Shown piece after piece: positions 44,109 to 52,110 of a stretch of 64,000 nucleotides of DNA. A program made the translations under genes and the position numbers. The notes under the pieces are model-generated. The model saw only the letters and a list, made by a program, of their open reading frames with translations, was not told the DNA's origin and made no database searches. The stretch spans positions 23,455-87,454 of the forward strand of contig WHTS01000013.1 in assembly GCA_009377585.1 (NCBI GenBank), in the 5' to 3' direction. Source of the DNA: Betaproteobacteria bacterium (GTDB taxonomy: Bacteria > Pseudomonadota > Gammaproteobacteria > Burkholderiales > WYBJ01). Position 1 is the first letter of the stretch. Each line of letters begins with the position of its first letter.

Positions 44109-45595
44109 TTCGGTTGCATCGGCTCGGTCCGCATTGGTTCGCTCCGCGCCGGCTCGCTCCGCAATGGCTCGCTCCGCAACGGCTCGCTCCGCAATGGTTC
44201 GTTTCTTTGGTCGCCTTGCTCGCGGGCTGCACCATGCTCGGCCCGGATTTCCAGCGTCCACAAGTCGCCCTGCCCGATCGCTACGCCGAGGCCTCCGAAG
44301 CCGGCGGCACGCTGACGAGCGTCCCCTCCAACTGGTGGCGCTTGTACGAGGAGCCTGAGCTCGATCGGCTGGTCGACGCAGGGCTCGTGCGCAACACCGA
44401 TGTGCGTCTGGCCAGCGCGCGCATCGAGGAAGCCGCCGCGGTGCTGCGCGAAGCCCAGGCCACGCTGCTGCCGCTGATCGAGGGCAACGTCGATGCCGGC
44501 CGTGCGCGCACCAGCCAGCGCACCGGCGCCGCGTCCGGCTCCGGCGGATCGAGCGCCGGGCCCGCAGTGCGAAACAATTTCCGCATTGCCGCCACGAGCT
44601 CCTTCGAGTTGGACTTCTGGGGCCGCCTGCGCCGTTTGCGCGAATCGGCCGGCGCCGATTTCCTCGCCAGCCGTTACGGCCGTGATGCTGTCATGCAAGC
44701 GTTGAGCGCGGCGATCGCGCAAACGTACTTCACCGTCCGCTCGCTCGATGCGCAACTGGTCGTGTCGAACGAGACGCTGGCGGTAGCGGACGATTCGGTC
44801 GAGATCGCTCGCGCGCGCGCGCAAGCCGGCCTGGTGTCGGACCTCGATGTGTACCAGGCGCAGGGCAATCAGGCGCAGGTCGCGGCCCAGATCAAGGATC
44901 TGCGCCGCTTGCGCGCTGCCGCCGTGCATCAGCTCGGCGTGCTGACCGGCAAGCTCGATCTGCAACCCGAGCGCAGCGACATGCGCACCCTGCCCTCGCC
45001 GCCGTTGCCGCCGGCGGGGTTACCCGCGGCGCTGCTCGAGCGCCGTCCCGATGTCCGCCAGGCGGAGGCCGTATTCGCCGCGGCAAACGCACAGATCGGT
45101 GTCGCGCGCGCGGCGCAGTTTCCGACCTTGAGCCTCACCGCCTCGCTCGGCGTGCAGAGCGCCGAGCTGGGGAATCTGCTCACGGCCAGCGCCGGCATCT
45201 GGTCCTTCGGCCTGGGAGCGGTCGGACCGATCTTCGATGCCGGCCGTTATGCCGCGCGCACGCAGCAGGCCGAAGCGCGCGCCCGACAAGCCGCAATCCT
45301 GTACGAGCAGACGGTGGAGAACGCGTTTCGCGAGGTGAGCGATGCGCTCTCCAACGTGCGTCTGGCGGCCGACGCCGAGCAGGATCTCGCCGCCCGCGTG
45401 ACGCAGGCGCGCAATGCACTACGGCTCGCCACGATGCGCTACGAGGCTGGCTATTCGGCCTATCTGGAAGTTCTGGACGCGCAGCGCACGGTGAACGAAG
45501 CGCAGCTCGCCGCAGCGCGCAACCGCCAGATCTTTCTGGGCTTCACGGTGGATCTCATGAGCGCCCTCGGCGGAGGCTGGACGCCGTACCATTGA
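44105..45595 (+). CDS. RND efflux outer-membrane factor (OprM/NodT type lipoprotein)
   Basis: The product has 496 residues. An unusually long, repetitive n-region (HWFAP, RRLAP, QWLAP, QRLAP) precedes a lipoprotein core LVALLAGC. OEP motifs follow: MLGPDFQRP, NWWRLYEEPELDRLV, ELDFWGRLRRLRESAGADFLAS, RPDVRQAEAVFAAANAQIGVARAAQFPTLSL and YEAGYSAYLEVLDAQRTV. It forms the trimeric channel of RND system 2. The ATG at 44105 overlaps the pump stop. Confidence 0.94.
   Translation: MIRLHRLGPHWFAPRRLAPQWLAPQRLAPQWFVSLVALLAGCTMLGPDFQRPQVALPDRYAEASEAGGTLTSVPSNWWRLYEEPELDRLVDAGLVRNTDVRLASARIEEAAAVLREAQATLLPLIEGNVDAGRARTSQRTGAASGSGGSSAGPAVRNNFRIAATSSFELDFWGRLRRLRESAGADFLASRYGRDAVMQALSAAIAQTYFTVRSLDAQLVVSNETLAVADDSVEIARARAQAGLVSDLDVYQAQGNQAQVAAQIKDLRRLRAAAVHQLGVLTGKLDLQPERSDMRTLPSPPLPPAGLPAALLERRPDVRQAEAVFAAANAQIGVARAAQFPTLSLTASLGVQSAELGNLLTASAGIWSFGLGAVGPIFDAGRYAARTQQAEARARQAAILYEQTVENAFREVSDALSNVRLAADAEQDLAARVTQARNALRLATMRYEAGYSAYLEVLDAQRTVNEAQLAAARNRQIFLGFTVDLMSALGGGWTPYH
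44121..44195. repeat. Five 15-bp tandem units in the OMF signal peptide
   Basis: Units of GGCTCGCTCCGCAAT and close variants start at 44121, 44136, 44151, 44166 and 44181. They encode the repeated (Q/R)(W/R)LAP pentapeptide before the hydrophobic core. In-frame unit length lets the n-region expand or contract. Confidence 0.9.
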
Positions 45596-45900
45596 CGCAA
45601 GCGGCTGCCAAGCCGCTGAGGGCGCCACACCCCCTTCCCGGGCACGTGCCCGCTTGCGGGCACGCGACGCTCCCCTACCAGGAACCTTCCCACCTGGCGG
45701 GCATGCGACGCTCCCCACCCACCGGGCCCAGAACCGCGCCGGCGCGGGCGGCACTGCGCAACTTGCCATCGATCCTGGCTCGATGCCAGCTGACGGGCCC
45801 GGTTGGTGCTCCCCGGTTGGTGCTCATAGGCAGGCTCGAACGCGATACCCGGCTATAAAACACACAATCGCGCGCCTTGCACGCACATCCGACCCAAGTC
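45596..45900. other. Gene-free spacer with short direct repeats
   Basis: No coding frame is credible. Two copies of GCGGGCA(C/T)GCGACGCTCCCC-like sequence lie about 45 bp apart (45655-45720), and CCGGTTGGTGCTC is repeated head to tail near 45800-45826. The promoter of the following PLD gene is presumably here, but no convincing boxes are seen. Confidence 0.5.
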
Positions 45901-48093
45901 ATGGATACTTCGGCAGCCGAATCTTCCGCCCTGTTCACGCCGGGCCGTAACTGCGCGCATGTCGCGCGCGCCGCCCGCGCGACCCCGCTGGTGGACGCCG
46001 AATCGTACTTCAGCGCCTTCGCCCGCGCCGCCGAGCATGCGCACGATTCGATCATCATATTGGCGTGGGATTTCGACAGCCGCACGCCGCTCGATTTCGA
46101 TGGGGCCGGGCCTCAGCCGGCGGTGCTGCTCGGGGATCTTCTGAACGACCTGGTCCGCCGCAGGCCGCGGCTGCGCATCTATGTGTTGATCTGGGACTAT
46201 CCCATGATCTTCGGCACCGACCGCGAGACTCGGCCGATCTACGGCCTGGGCTGGAAGCCACGCCGGCGCGTGCACTTGCGTTACGACAATACGCACCTCG
46301 CCGGCGGTTCGCATCATCAGAAGATCGTGGTGATCGACGACACCGTGGCGTTCTGCGGCGGGCTCGATCTCACCACCAAGCGCTGGGATACCTGCCGGCA
46401 CGAGGCGAACGATCCGCGGCGCAATGTGGAAGGTTCCCCCTACCCGCCATTCCACGATGCCATGATCGCGGTGGATGGCGAAGCGGCGCGGGCACTGGGG
46501 CGCGTGGCTCGCGACCGCTGGCACAAGGCGACCCGATACGTCATTCCAGCGGCACAGTCCGATCGCGATGCCTGGCCCGAAGGCCTCGAGTCAGTGTTTC
46601 GGGACGTCGATGTCGCGATCTCGCGCACCATCCCGAAGTCCGATGCTGCCGAGGGCGTGCGCGAAGTCGAAGCGCTGTACGTGGATATGATTCGTGCCGC
46701 CAAGCACTACGTCTACCTCGAGAATCAGTACTTCACCTCGGATACGATCCGAGCCGCGCTGAGCGAACGCCTGGCCGAGCCCGATCCGCCCGAGATCGCC
46801 GTCGTCACGCGGCGCCTGAGCCATGGCTGGCTGGAAGAAGCGACCATGACGGCACTGCGCATCCACCTCGTCAAATCGCTGCGCGAGGCCGACAAGGCGG
46901 GATGCTTCGAGGCCTATTACCCGCACACGCCCGGCTTGCAGGAGGCCACCTGCATCGATGTGCACTCGAAGATCGCGATCACGGACGATCGCTGGCTTCG
47001 CATCGGTTCGGCGAACCTGTCGAATCGCTCGATGGGCGTGGATACCGAATGCGACCTCACGGTCGACGCCGGCGCCGATCCGGAAAAGACAGCTGCCGTC
47101 CGTGGCTTTCGCGATACGCTGTTGAGCGAGCATCTGGGCGTGAGTCCGCAGCAACTGCGTGTCGAGCTCGAAGCGCAGGGTTCGATGCACGCGGCGATTC
47201 GACGGCTGCAATGCGAGCAGCGCACGCTGCGCCGGCTGGAGGACGACGACGAGCCGGCAGGCACCGCCGCGCTTGCGGCCGTGGCCGATCCCGAGCAGCC
47301 GGTATCGCTCGATCGGCTGATCGAGCTCTTCTCGCCCGATACGCAGAAGCGCCGTTCCGGGCCGCAGTGGAGCAGGATCGTCCCGTTCGCCCTCCTGCTG
47401 CTCGCCTTGTTCCTGGCCTGGCGCTATACGCCGCTCGCCGACTGGTTCACCGCCGAGCGCGTCATGGGATGGGCGCGGGCCTCGGCGGGCGTGAGCTGGT
47501 CGCCGATCGTGGTGATCCTCGCCTACGTTCCCGTCGCCTTCACGATGTTTCCACGCCCGCTGCTCACCCTGTTCGCGGTGGTGGCCTATGGACCGGCCAT
47601 GGGATTTGCCGTCGGTATGGCCGGGCTCGTCCTGTCGGGCGCAGTGGCCTATGGCACCGGACGCGCCGTATCGCGCGATACCGTGCGCCGCATTGCGGGC
47701 AAGCGGCTCAATCGCACCAGCGAGGTGTTGCGAAGGCGCGGATTGACCGCGTCCATCGCGGTCAGCATCGCGCCGGTCGCGCCGTTCGTGGTCGTCGGTG
47801 TCGTGTCGGGCGCGGTTCGCCTGCGGGCGTGGCAATACCTTCTCGGCATTGTGATCGGCAACATCCCGGGCTTGCTCGTGACCACCTTTTTCGGCAACCA
47901 GATCGCTGCGGCGCTGGAAGATCCTTCGCGCATCAACTACTGGCTGGTGGCAGCAGCGATCCTGGTGATGATCGCGCTCGCCGTGGTGGTGCGCCGCTGG
48001 GTACAGCGCGTGGAAGCCGAAGACAGGCAGGCGCGCGGTAATTCGGACGCCCGGCGCCTGCCTGCGGGGACTGCCGCCGCTTCGGCGGGTTAG
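45901..48093 (+). CDS. Phospholipase D-like protein fused to VTT (DedA-type) membrane domain, second copy
   Basis: The product has 730 residues. HxK motifs are HHQKIVVIDDTVAFCGGLDL and HSKIAITDDRWLRIGSANLSNRS, and LENQYFTSDTIRAAL precedes the second. The C-terminal membrane domain has VVILAYVPVAFTMFPRPLLTLFAVVAYGP and ASIAVSIAPVAPFVVVGVVSGA. It is paralogous along its whole length to 19716-21875 but lies alone here, between RND operon 2 and a PEP-CTERM gene. It probably hydrolyses or transfers phospholipids at the inner membrane; the role is not established. Confidence 0.9.
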   Translation: MDTSAAESSALFTPGRNCAHVARAARATPLVDAESYFSAFARAAEHAHDSIIILAWDFDSRTPLDFDGAGPQPAVLLGDLLNDLVRRRPRLRIYVLIWDYPMIFGTDRETRPIYGLGWKPRRRVHLRYDNTHLAGGSHHQKIVVIDDTVAFCGGLDLTTKRWDTCRHEANDPRRNVEGSPYPPFHDAMIAVDGEAARALGRVARDRWHKATRYVIPAAQSDRDAWPEGLESVFRDVDVAISRTIPKSDAAEGVREVEALYVDMIRAAKHYVYLENQYFTSDTIRAALSERLAEPDPPEIAVVTRRLSHGWLEEATMTALRIHLVKSLREADKAGCFEAYYPHTPGLQEATCIDVHSKIAITDDRWLRIGSANLSNRSMGVDTECDLTVDAGADPEKTAAVRGFRDTLLSEHLGVSPQQLRVELEAQGSMHAAIRRLQCEQRTLRRLEDDDEPAGTAALAAVADPEQPVSLDRLIELFSPDTQKRRSGPQWSRIVPFALLLLALFLAWRYTPLADWFTAERVMGWARASAGVSWSPIVVILAYVPVAFTMFPRPLLTLFAVVAYGPAMGFAVGMAGLVLSGAVAYGTGRAVSRDTVRRIAGKRLNRTSEVLRRRGLTASIAVSIAPVAPFVVVGVVSGAVRLRAWQYLLGIVIGNIPGLLVTTFFGNQIAAALEDPSRINYWLVAAAILVMIALAVVVRRWVQRVEAEDRQARGNSDARRLPAGTAAASAG

Positions 48094-48094
48094 G

Positions 48095-48718
48095 TCACGG
48101 CCCGCGCCGGCGCGATCGGCGGTACGCGGCGCCCACCAGGCCGAGGCCGGCAAGCAACAACGCCCATTCGGATGGCTCCGGGACGAGCGCGAAATTGGTT
48201 TGACTGAATGCCGCGAGCGAGTCAGGCTGGCCGATCAGGTTGGCCATGCGCGCGAGTATCCTCAGGTCCGCGGTGTCGTCGCTCAAGTCGGGCGAGAATA
48301 CCAGCCGCGGCAGATTCAGCCCGCTGTTGAAGTAGACGAACACACCGGGCGCGGACTCGGTGATCTGGTCGGCGATGAGGTTCGCTGCGTTACCGGCGCC
48401 GAAGGGCGTCAAGGGATCGGCATCGTTGTCCGTCGTGCGCAACACGACCACGTTCACGCCCGAGGCCGGCAGGTTGGGCGCCAGGTCGTTATGGAGGCTC
48501 AGCGTCTTCATTCCGAATCGGCCCGTGTGGAACACGAACACATCGCTGGCTGTGGAAAAGCTGAGCGGGAGCCCTGGACCACCGACGATCTGCCTTCCGG
48601 CAAGGATCGGCGCGTCGCTGCCTGCGAACGGGTCGGTATCGAAGAGGAACTGGACGGCGCTCGCCGGCGTGGCGGAAAACGACAACGCGATGACTGCAGC
48701 AACGGTCGCTGATTTCAT
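48095..48718 (-). CDS. PEP-CTERM sorting-domain protein
   Basis: The product has 207 residues. A signal peptide (VIALSFSATPASA) is followed by an all-beta mature region of unknown fold. The C-terminal tripartite PEP-CTERM signal is VPEPSEWALLLAGLGLVGAAY followed by RRSRRRG. Such proteins are cut by an exosortase (EpsH) and displayed or released with exopolysaccharide in biofilm-forming proteobacteria. No exosortase gene is in the window. It is convergent with the PLD gene, one base apart. Confidence 0.92.
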   Translation of the reverse strand: MKSATVAAVIALSFSATPASAVQFLFDTDPFAGSDAPILAGRQIVGGPGLPLSFSTASDVFVFHTGRFGMKTLSLHNDLAPNLPASGVNVVVLRTTDNDADPLTPFGAGNAANLIADQITESAPGVFVYFNSGLNLPRLVFSPDLSDDTADLRILARMANLIGQPDSLAAFSQTNFALVPEPSEWALLLAGLGLVGAAYRRSRRRGP

Positions 48719-48916
48719 TGCCCCTCCTTCATGAGGACGAATGTCCGAAGCGCGCCCCCATGCTGAGTTGCGCCCGGTAGCGCGTCAAGCCCAGGACTGA
48801 GCAGTATTTGGCAGGTGCGCTGCTGTCCCGGAAGGAAAATCCCTCCCGCCGCAACGATCGCATCACGCGGCTGCAGAAAGGCGACGACGGATCCGGGAGA
48901 GGTGCAGTGGAAGACT

Positions 48917-48990
48917 TGGAGGCGCGAGCCGGAATCGAACCGACGTGGAAGGATTTGCAGTCCTCTGCATAACCACTCTGCCATCGCGCC
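48917..48990 (-). tRNA. tRNA-Cys(GCA)
   Basis: Minus strand, 74 nt with encoded CCA (48917-48919). Acceptor GGCGCGA pairs fully with TCGCGCC; discriminator U73 as required for Cys. Anticodon loop ACTGCAAA gives GCA; T-loop GGTTCGATTCC. A terminator-like hairpin and a tRNA-Gly relic lie just upstream. Confidence 0.97.
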
Positions 48991-48993
48991 CTG

Positions 48994-49027
48994 AAACAAA
49001 AACGGGGAAAGTCGGACCTTTCCCCGT
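48994..49027 (-). terminator. Rho-independent terminator-like hairpin before tRNA-Cys
   Basis: On the minus strand ACGGGGAAA and TTTCCCCGT form a perfect 9-bp stem (49002-49027) followed by TTTTTGTTT, ending just upstream of the tRNA-Cys 5' end. It would terminate a transcript entering from the tRNA-Gly relic. It may equally be an intercistronic processing hairpin. Confidence 0.6.
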
Positions 49028-49036
49028 GCTGTTCGG

Positions 49037-49066
49037 TCGAGCGGGAACCGAGTCTCGAACTCCCGC
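49037..49066 (-). pseudogene. Relic of tRNA-Gly with the D and anticodon arms deleted
   Basis: Minus strand reads GCGGGA directly joined to GTTCGAGACTC then GGTTCCCGCTCGA. These are the 5' acceptor strand, the T-arm and the 3' acceptor end of a standard tRNA-Gly(GCC) (T-arm GAGTTCGA, end TTCCCGCTCCA). About 45 nt including the anticodon are absent, and the terminal CCA is CGA. It cannot function as a tRNA. Confidence 0.6.
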
Positions 49067-49080
49067 TCCATTTTCCTTGC

Positions 49081-49114
49081 CGGCGTTGGATTTTTTCGTC
49101 CACGCCCAACGCCG
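49081..49114. repeat. 9-bp inverted repeat upstream of the LysR gene
   Basis: CGGCGTTGG (49081-49089) and CCAACGCCG (49106-49114) pair perfectly around a 16-base loop containing T6. It is about 100 bp before the LysR start and could be an operator, a terminator stem or chance. Confidence 0.4.
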
Positions 49115-49213
49115 TCAATGTAGCAAATTATGTACTACCGCGAGTAGGCTTGGCAACACCGCGACTTGCGGCTACCTCGACATTGGCCATTCTTTGCACC
49201 CTGCGACTCACCC

Positions 49214-50152
49214 ATGGAAAACTTTCGAGCGCTGAATACATTCGTACGAATCGTACGGGGCGGAAGCTTCAGCAAGGCGGCGAGAGAGCTTGGCATTTCT
49301 CCGCAAGCGGTCAGCAACCAGATTCGATCTCTCGAACGTTGGGTCGGCGTGCGCCTGTTCAATCGCACCACGCGCAAGATCAGCCTGACGGAAGAGGGAC
49401 TACGCTTCTATACCACTTGCGTGAGTGCAATCGATGCGATCGACGAAGGGGTGCGCAACCTGCACGAAGCCAGTGAGGAAGTTTTCGGCACGGTACGCCT
49501 GGCCGCGCCTCATGGCTTGAGCTGGCGATTGGTCGCGCCGCTGATCGGCCGTTTCCTGACGATGCACCCGCGGCTCTCCATCGAGCTGATCGTCCAAAAC
49601 CGCCTGCCCGACTTGGTCGCGCAAGGCATCGACGTCGGCGTGCTCGGGGATCCGTTGCCTGAAAGCTCCATGGTGGCGCGGCGCTTCGGCAGCGTCCAAC
49701 TCGTCTTGTGCGCGACACCGGCATACCTGCGGAAGAACGGAACTCCGCAGCGCGTGGAAGATCTGGCGCATCACCAGTGCATCAACTTCCGAAACTGGAT
49801 CACCGACAAGGTCATCCCATGGACATTCAAGCGAGGCGATAGCGTGCTTGCCGAGACTGTTCCGGCACGCTTCATCACGAACGACGGCGATAGCCAACTG
49901 CAGGCTGTATTGAGTGGAGCCGGAATAGCTCAACTATCTTCCTATCGGATCGCACCCTATGTTCGTGCGAATCGGCTAAAACCCTTGCTGCTCGGTCATG
50001 TGTCCGAAACCTATGGTCTTTACGTATACCTGCCGAGGCGCAAGCAAGTGCCTAAGAAGGCCCGAGCGCTGGCCGATTTCCTGTTCGAAGAGCTGAGGAT
50101 CCATCCCGATCTTCAAATCCCTGGAGGCCCGATAAGGACTCCCCGCAGCTAG
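49214..50152 (+). CDS. LysR-family transcriptional regulator
   Basis: ATG at 49214, 312 residues. N-terminal winged HTH: RGGSFSKAARELGISPQAVSNQIRSLERWVGVRLFNRTTRKISLTEEG. The effector domain follows (VRLAAPHGLSWRLVAPLIGRFL, HQCINFRNW, AVLSGAGIAQLSSYRIAPYVR), of the type with short-chain ligand pocket common in betaproteobacteria (CrgA/PecT-like). It precedes, in the same direction, a small protein and RND operon 3, so it may control that operon; divergent tRNA genes make the usual divergent target unlikely. Confidence 0.92.
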   Translation: MENFRALNTFVRIVRGGSFSKAARELGISPQAVSNQIRSLERWVGVRLFNRTTRKISLTEEGLRFYTTCVSAIDAIDEGVRNLHEASEEVFGTVRLAAPHGLSWRLVAPLIGRFLTMHPRLSIELIVQNRLPDLVAQGIDVGVLGDPLPESSMVARRFGSVQLVLCATPAYLRKNGTPQRVEDLAHHQCINFRNWITDKVIPWTFKRGDSVLAETVPARFITNDGDSQLQAVLSGAGIAQLSSYRIAPYVRANRLKPLLLGHVSETYGLYVYLPRRKQVPKKARALADFLFEELRIHPDLQIPGGPIRTPRS

Positions 50153-50335
50153 GCTCTTGCTTAGCGCTACTGGTGGCGAATTGACAAGCATCTATTGAAA
50201 AAGAAGCAACGCATTATTCTCTTCTCGTTGTTTCACCCGATGCTAGACTTACGTCCAATTCCAATGGTGCTGGGACTGACGGCGTCTCGCATCGAAACGT
50301 CGCGGTAGTCGGAACGCCGACGGCGCGCTTTGACC

Positions 50336-50539
50336 ATGAGTAGGCCCAGGCGGATGAGCTGGCTGGTTTACGTGGACAGCATCCCCACGTGGGTGTGTGC
50401 CTCGATGGAGCAGGCGGCCGAGCTCGCCGCTCCGTATGCGGAGGATCAGCGCACCCTCGCAATCGAACAGCGAACGAGCAGCGTCAGTCAGACCTGGCTC
50501 TACGATCGCCCCACGCAGCGCTGGGTCGTCGAGGAGTAG
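50336..50539 (+). CDS. Small hypothetical protein (67 aa), single-module relative of the 3979-4446 product
   Basis: ATG at 50336 (MSRPRRMSW). The sequence WLVYVDSIPTWVCASMEQAAELAA and VSQTWLYDRPTQRWVVEE matches the N-terminal module of the protein at 3979-4446 in length and in the positions of S-x-x-Q-A, S-V and W-x-Y-D. No signal or TM. Position 50181 starts a TTGACA that could be a -35, without a good -10. Function is unknown. Confidence 0.55.
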   Translation: MSRPRRMSWLVYVDSIPTWVCASMEQAAELAAPYAEDQRTLAIEQRTSSVSQTWLYDRPTQRWVVEE

Positions 50540-50856
50540 GCGATCCGCTGCATTTGTCGGTCGATGAGTTCTCCGGGCCCGCATCGGCTTCGAATTCGGG
50601 CTCGCATAGCAGCGGCCTTGGGCCGCTCGGATCGTGCCCGGCCTGTGCCATGTTGCGGGTACTGTGAGATGCCATGGCGGGCCCGGACAAGCAATCGAGG
50701 ACTTTCGATGGCTGACCGTGCCCAAAGTGGTTGGCTGTAGAGCCTTTGATCCTTCGTTCTTTACCCTAGAGGATCGGGTTTAATCAGGTTCTTGCCCCGG
50801 TCAGCCCTTTTCGCGCCGTTGATAGCCGCAACGCATCCGTCCACCAACCGTACTTC
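50540..50856. other. Gene-free spacer before RND operon 3
   Basis: No credible frame, RNA gene or strong promoter is seen in these 317 bp. The upstream region of the adaptor must contain the operon promoter. The TTTACCCTAGAGGATCGGG region at 50760-50780 is AT-richer than its surroundings, the only hint. Confidence 0.4.
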
Positions 50857-52110
50857 ATGAAGATCCGCCGAGAAACGACGGGGCGATGTTCCGCTCGCCC
50901 TCAAAACAGCATGGCCAGCCTTCGCTCGACGCTTACCGGCATGCGGAGCGCCGGGCGAGCGTGCATCGTCGCCTGCCTCGCAGCGCTCGTGCTGCTGACC
51001 GCCTGCGCGCGCTCCGAAGATGCCGCAGAAGTGACGCCTCGTGCACCCGACGCGGGCTATGTCATCATGAAGTCAGAATCCGTTCCGCTCGTCATCGAGC
51101 TCGCCGGACGCACCAGCGCCTACGAAGTCTCCGAGGTGCGTCCCCAGGTCACCGGAATCATTCGCGAGCGTTTGTTCACCGAAGGCTCCGTCGTGCGAGT
51201 CGGCCAGACACTTTATCGGATCGATGCGAGCGTCTATCGGGCCACGGAGGCGGAAGCCAAGGCCGATCTTGCAAGCGCCGAAGCGACGCGCGATGCGGCG
51301 AACGTGCGCGCTAACCGCTTGCGGCCGCTTGCCGAGATCGAAGCCGTGAGCCAACAAGACTATACGGATGCGGTCGCAAGGGCGCGCGAAGCCGAAGCGG
51401 CGATCGCGCAGATACGAGCCCGACTCGAGGCCGTCACCATCGATCTTGGAAATACGAGCGTACCGGCCCCGATCAGCGGTCGTATCGGACGCTCGCTCGT
51501 GACCACGGGCGCGCTCGTGACGGCCAATCAGGCGCAAACGCTGGCCATGATTCATCGTCTCGATCCAATGTTCGTGGACATCCAGCAGTCGAGCGCCGAT
51601 TTTCTGGCCCTTAGGCGCGCGTTGACCAAGGGCGATGTCGTGCCCTCTTCCGCGATGGTGAGCCTCACGCTCGAAGACGGCAGCGCGTACTCGGAGTCCG
51701 GCACCCTCCAGTTCGCCGAGGCCATGGTCGATCCGAATACAGGCTCCGTCGTGTTGCGAGCGCGGTTTCCCAACCCGACGGGACTTCTATTGCCGGGCAT
51801 GTATGTGCGAGCGCGTTTGTCGCAAGCGACCGTGCGCGAGGCGATCCTGGTGCCGCAACAGGGCGTGTCGCGCGACCCGCGAGGCCAGGCAACCGTGATG
51901 CTCGTCGGGCCGGACGACAAAGCGGTTCAACGCGTGATCGAAGCCGAACGCACCATCGGCGACAAGTGGCTCGTCCGCAGCGGACTCCGGCCAGGCGATC
52001 GTGTGATCACCGAAGGATTGGGGCGTATCCGAGCCGGGCAGGTCGTCAACCCTGTTCCCGCGTCGGCGCCCGCAGCGCGCAACGCGCGGGCCGCGCACGC
52101 GCCGACGTGA
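50857..52110 (+). CDS. RND efflux periplasmic adaptor, lipoprotein
   Basis: The product has 417 residues (ATG 50857) or 399 from the ATG at 50911 (MASLRSTLTG), which fits the signal better. Lipobox LVLLTAC. Domains are lipoyl halves (IELAGRTSAYEVSEVRPQVTGIIRERLFTEG, VPAPISGRIGRSLVTTGALV), alpha-hairpin and beta-barrel (TLAMIHRLDPMFVDIQQSSADFLALRR, LPGMYVRARL), like AcrA/MexA. The stop overlaps the pump GTG (GTGA). The Ser/Asp-rich IQQSSADFLALRR motif is characteristic of the HAE1 class. Confidence 0.94.
   Translation: MKIRRETTGRCSARPQNSMASLRSTLTGMRSAGRACIVACLAALVLLTACARSEDAAEVTPRAPDAGYVIMKSESVPLVIELAGRTSAYEVSEVRPQVTGIIRERLFTEGSVVRVGQTLYRIDASVYRATEAEAKADLASAEATRDAANVRANRLRPLAEIEAVSQQDYTDAVARAREAEAAIAQIRARLEAVTIDLGNTSVPAPISGRIGRSLVTTGALVTANQAQTLAMIHRLDPMFVDIQQSSADFLALRRALTKGDVVPSSAMVSLTLEDGSAYSESGTLQFAEAMVDPNTGSVVLRARFPNPTGLLLPGMYVRARLSQATVREAILVPQQGVSRDPRGQATVMLVGPDDKAVQRVIEAERTIGDKWLVRSGLRPGDRVITEGLGRIRAGQVVNPVPASAPAARNARAAHAPT

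Noticed and set aside
40935..44261. Minus-strand open frame of 1108 codons opposite the RND pump
   Set aside because: The plus strand carries a full-length, motif-complete pump; the antisense product is low-complexity His/Arg/Asp sequence.
45655..45830. Short direct repeats as an origin or att site
   Set aside because: Copies are short and imperfect with no DnaA boxes, integrase or tRNA nearby.
49028..49080. A second complete tRNA beside tRNA-Cys
   Set aside because: Only acceptor and T-arm sequence of tRNA-Gly is present; no D-arm or anticodon arm can be folded.
50161..50220. Promoter for the small protein at 50336 (TTGACA at 50181)
   Set aside because: A good -35 but no -10 at 16-18 bp spacing; not strong enough to list.
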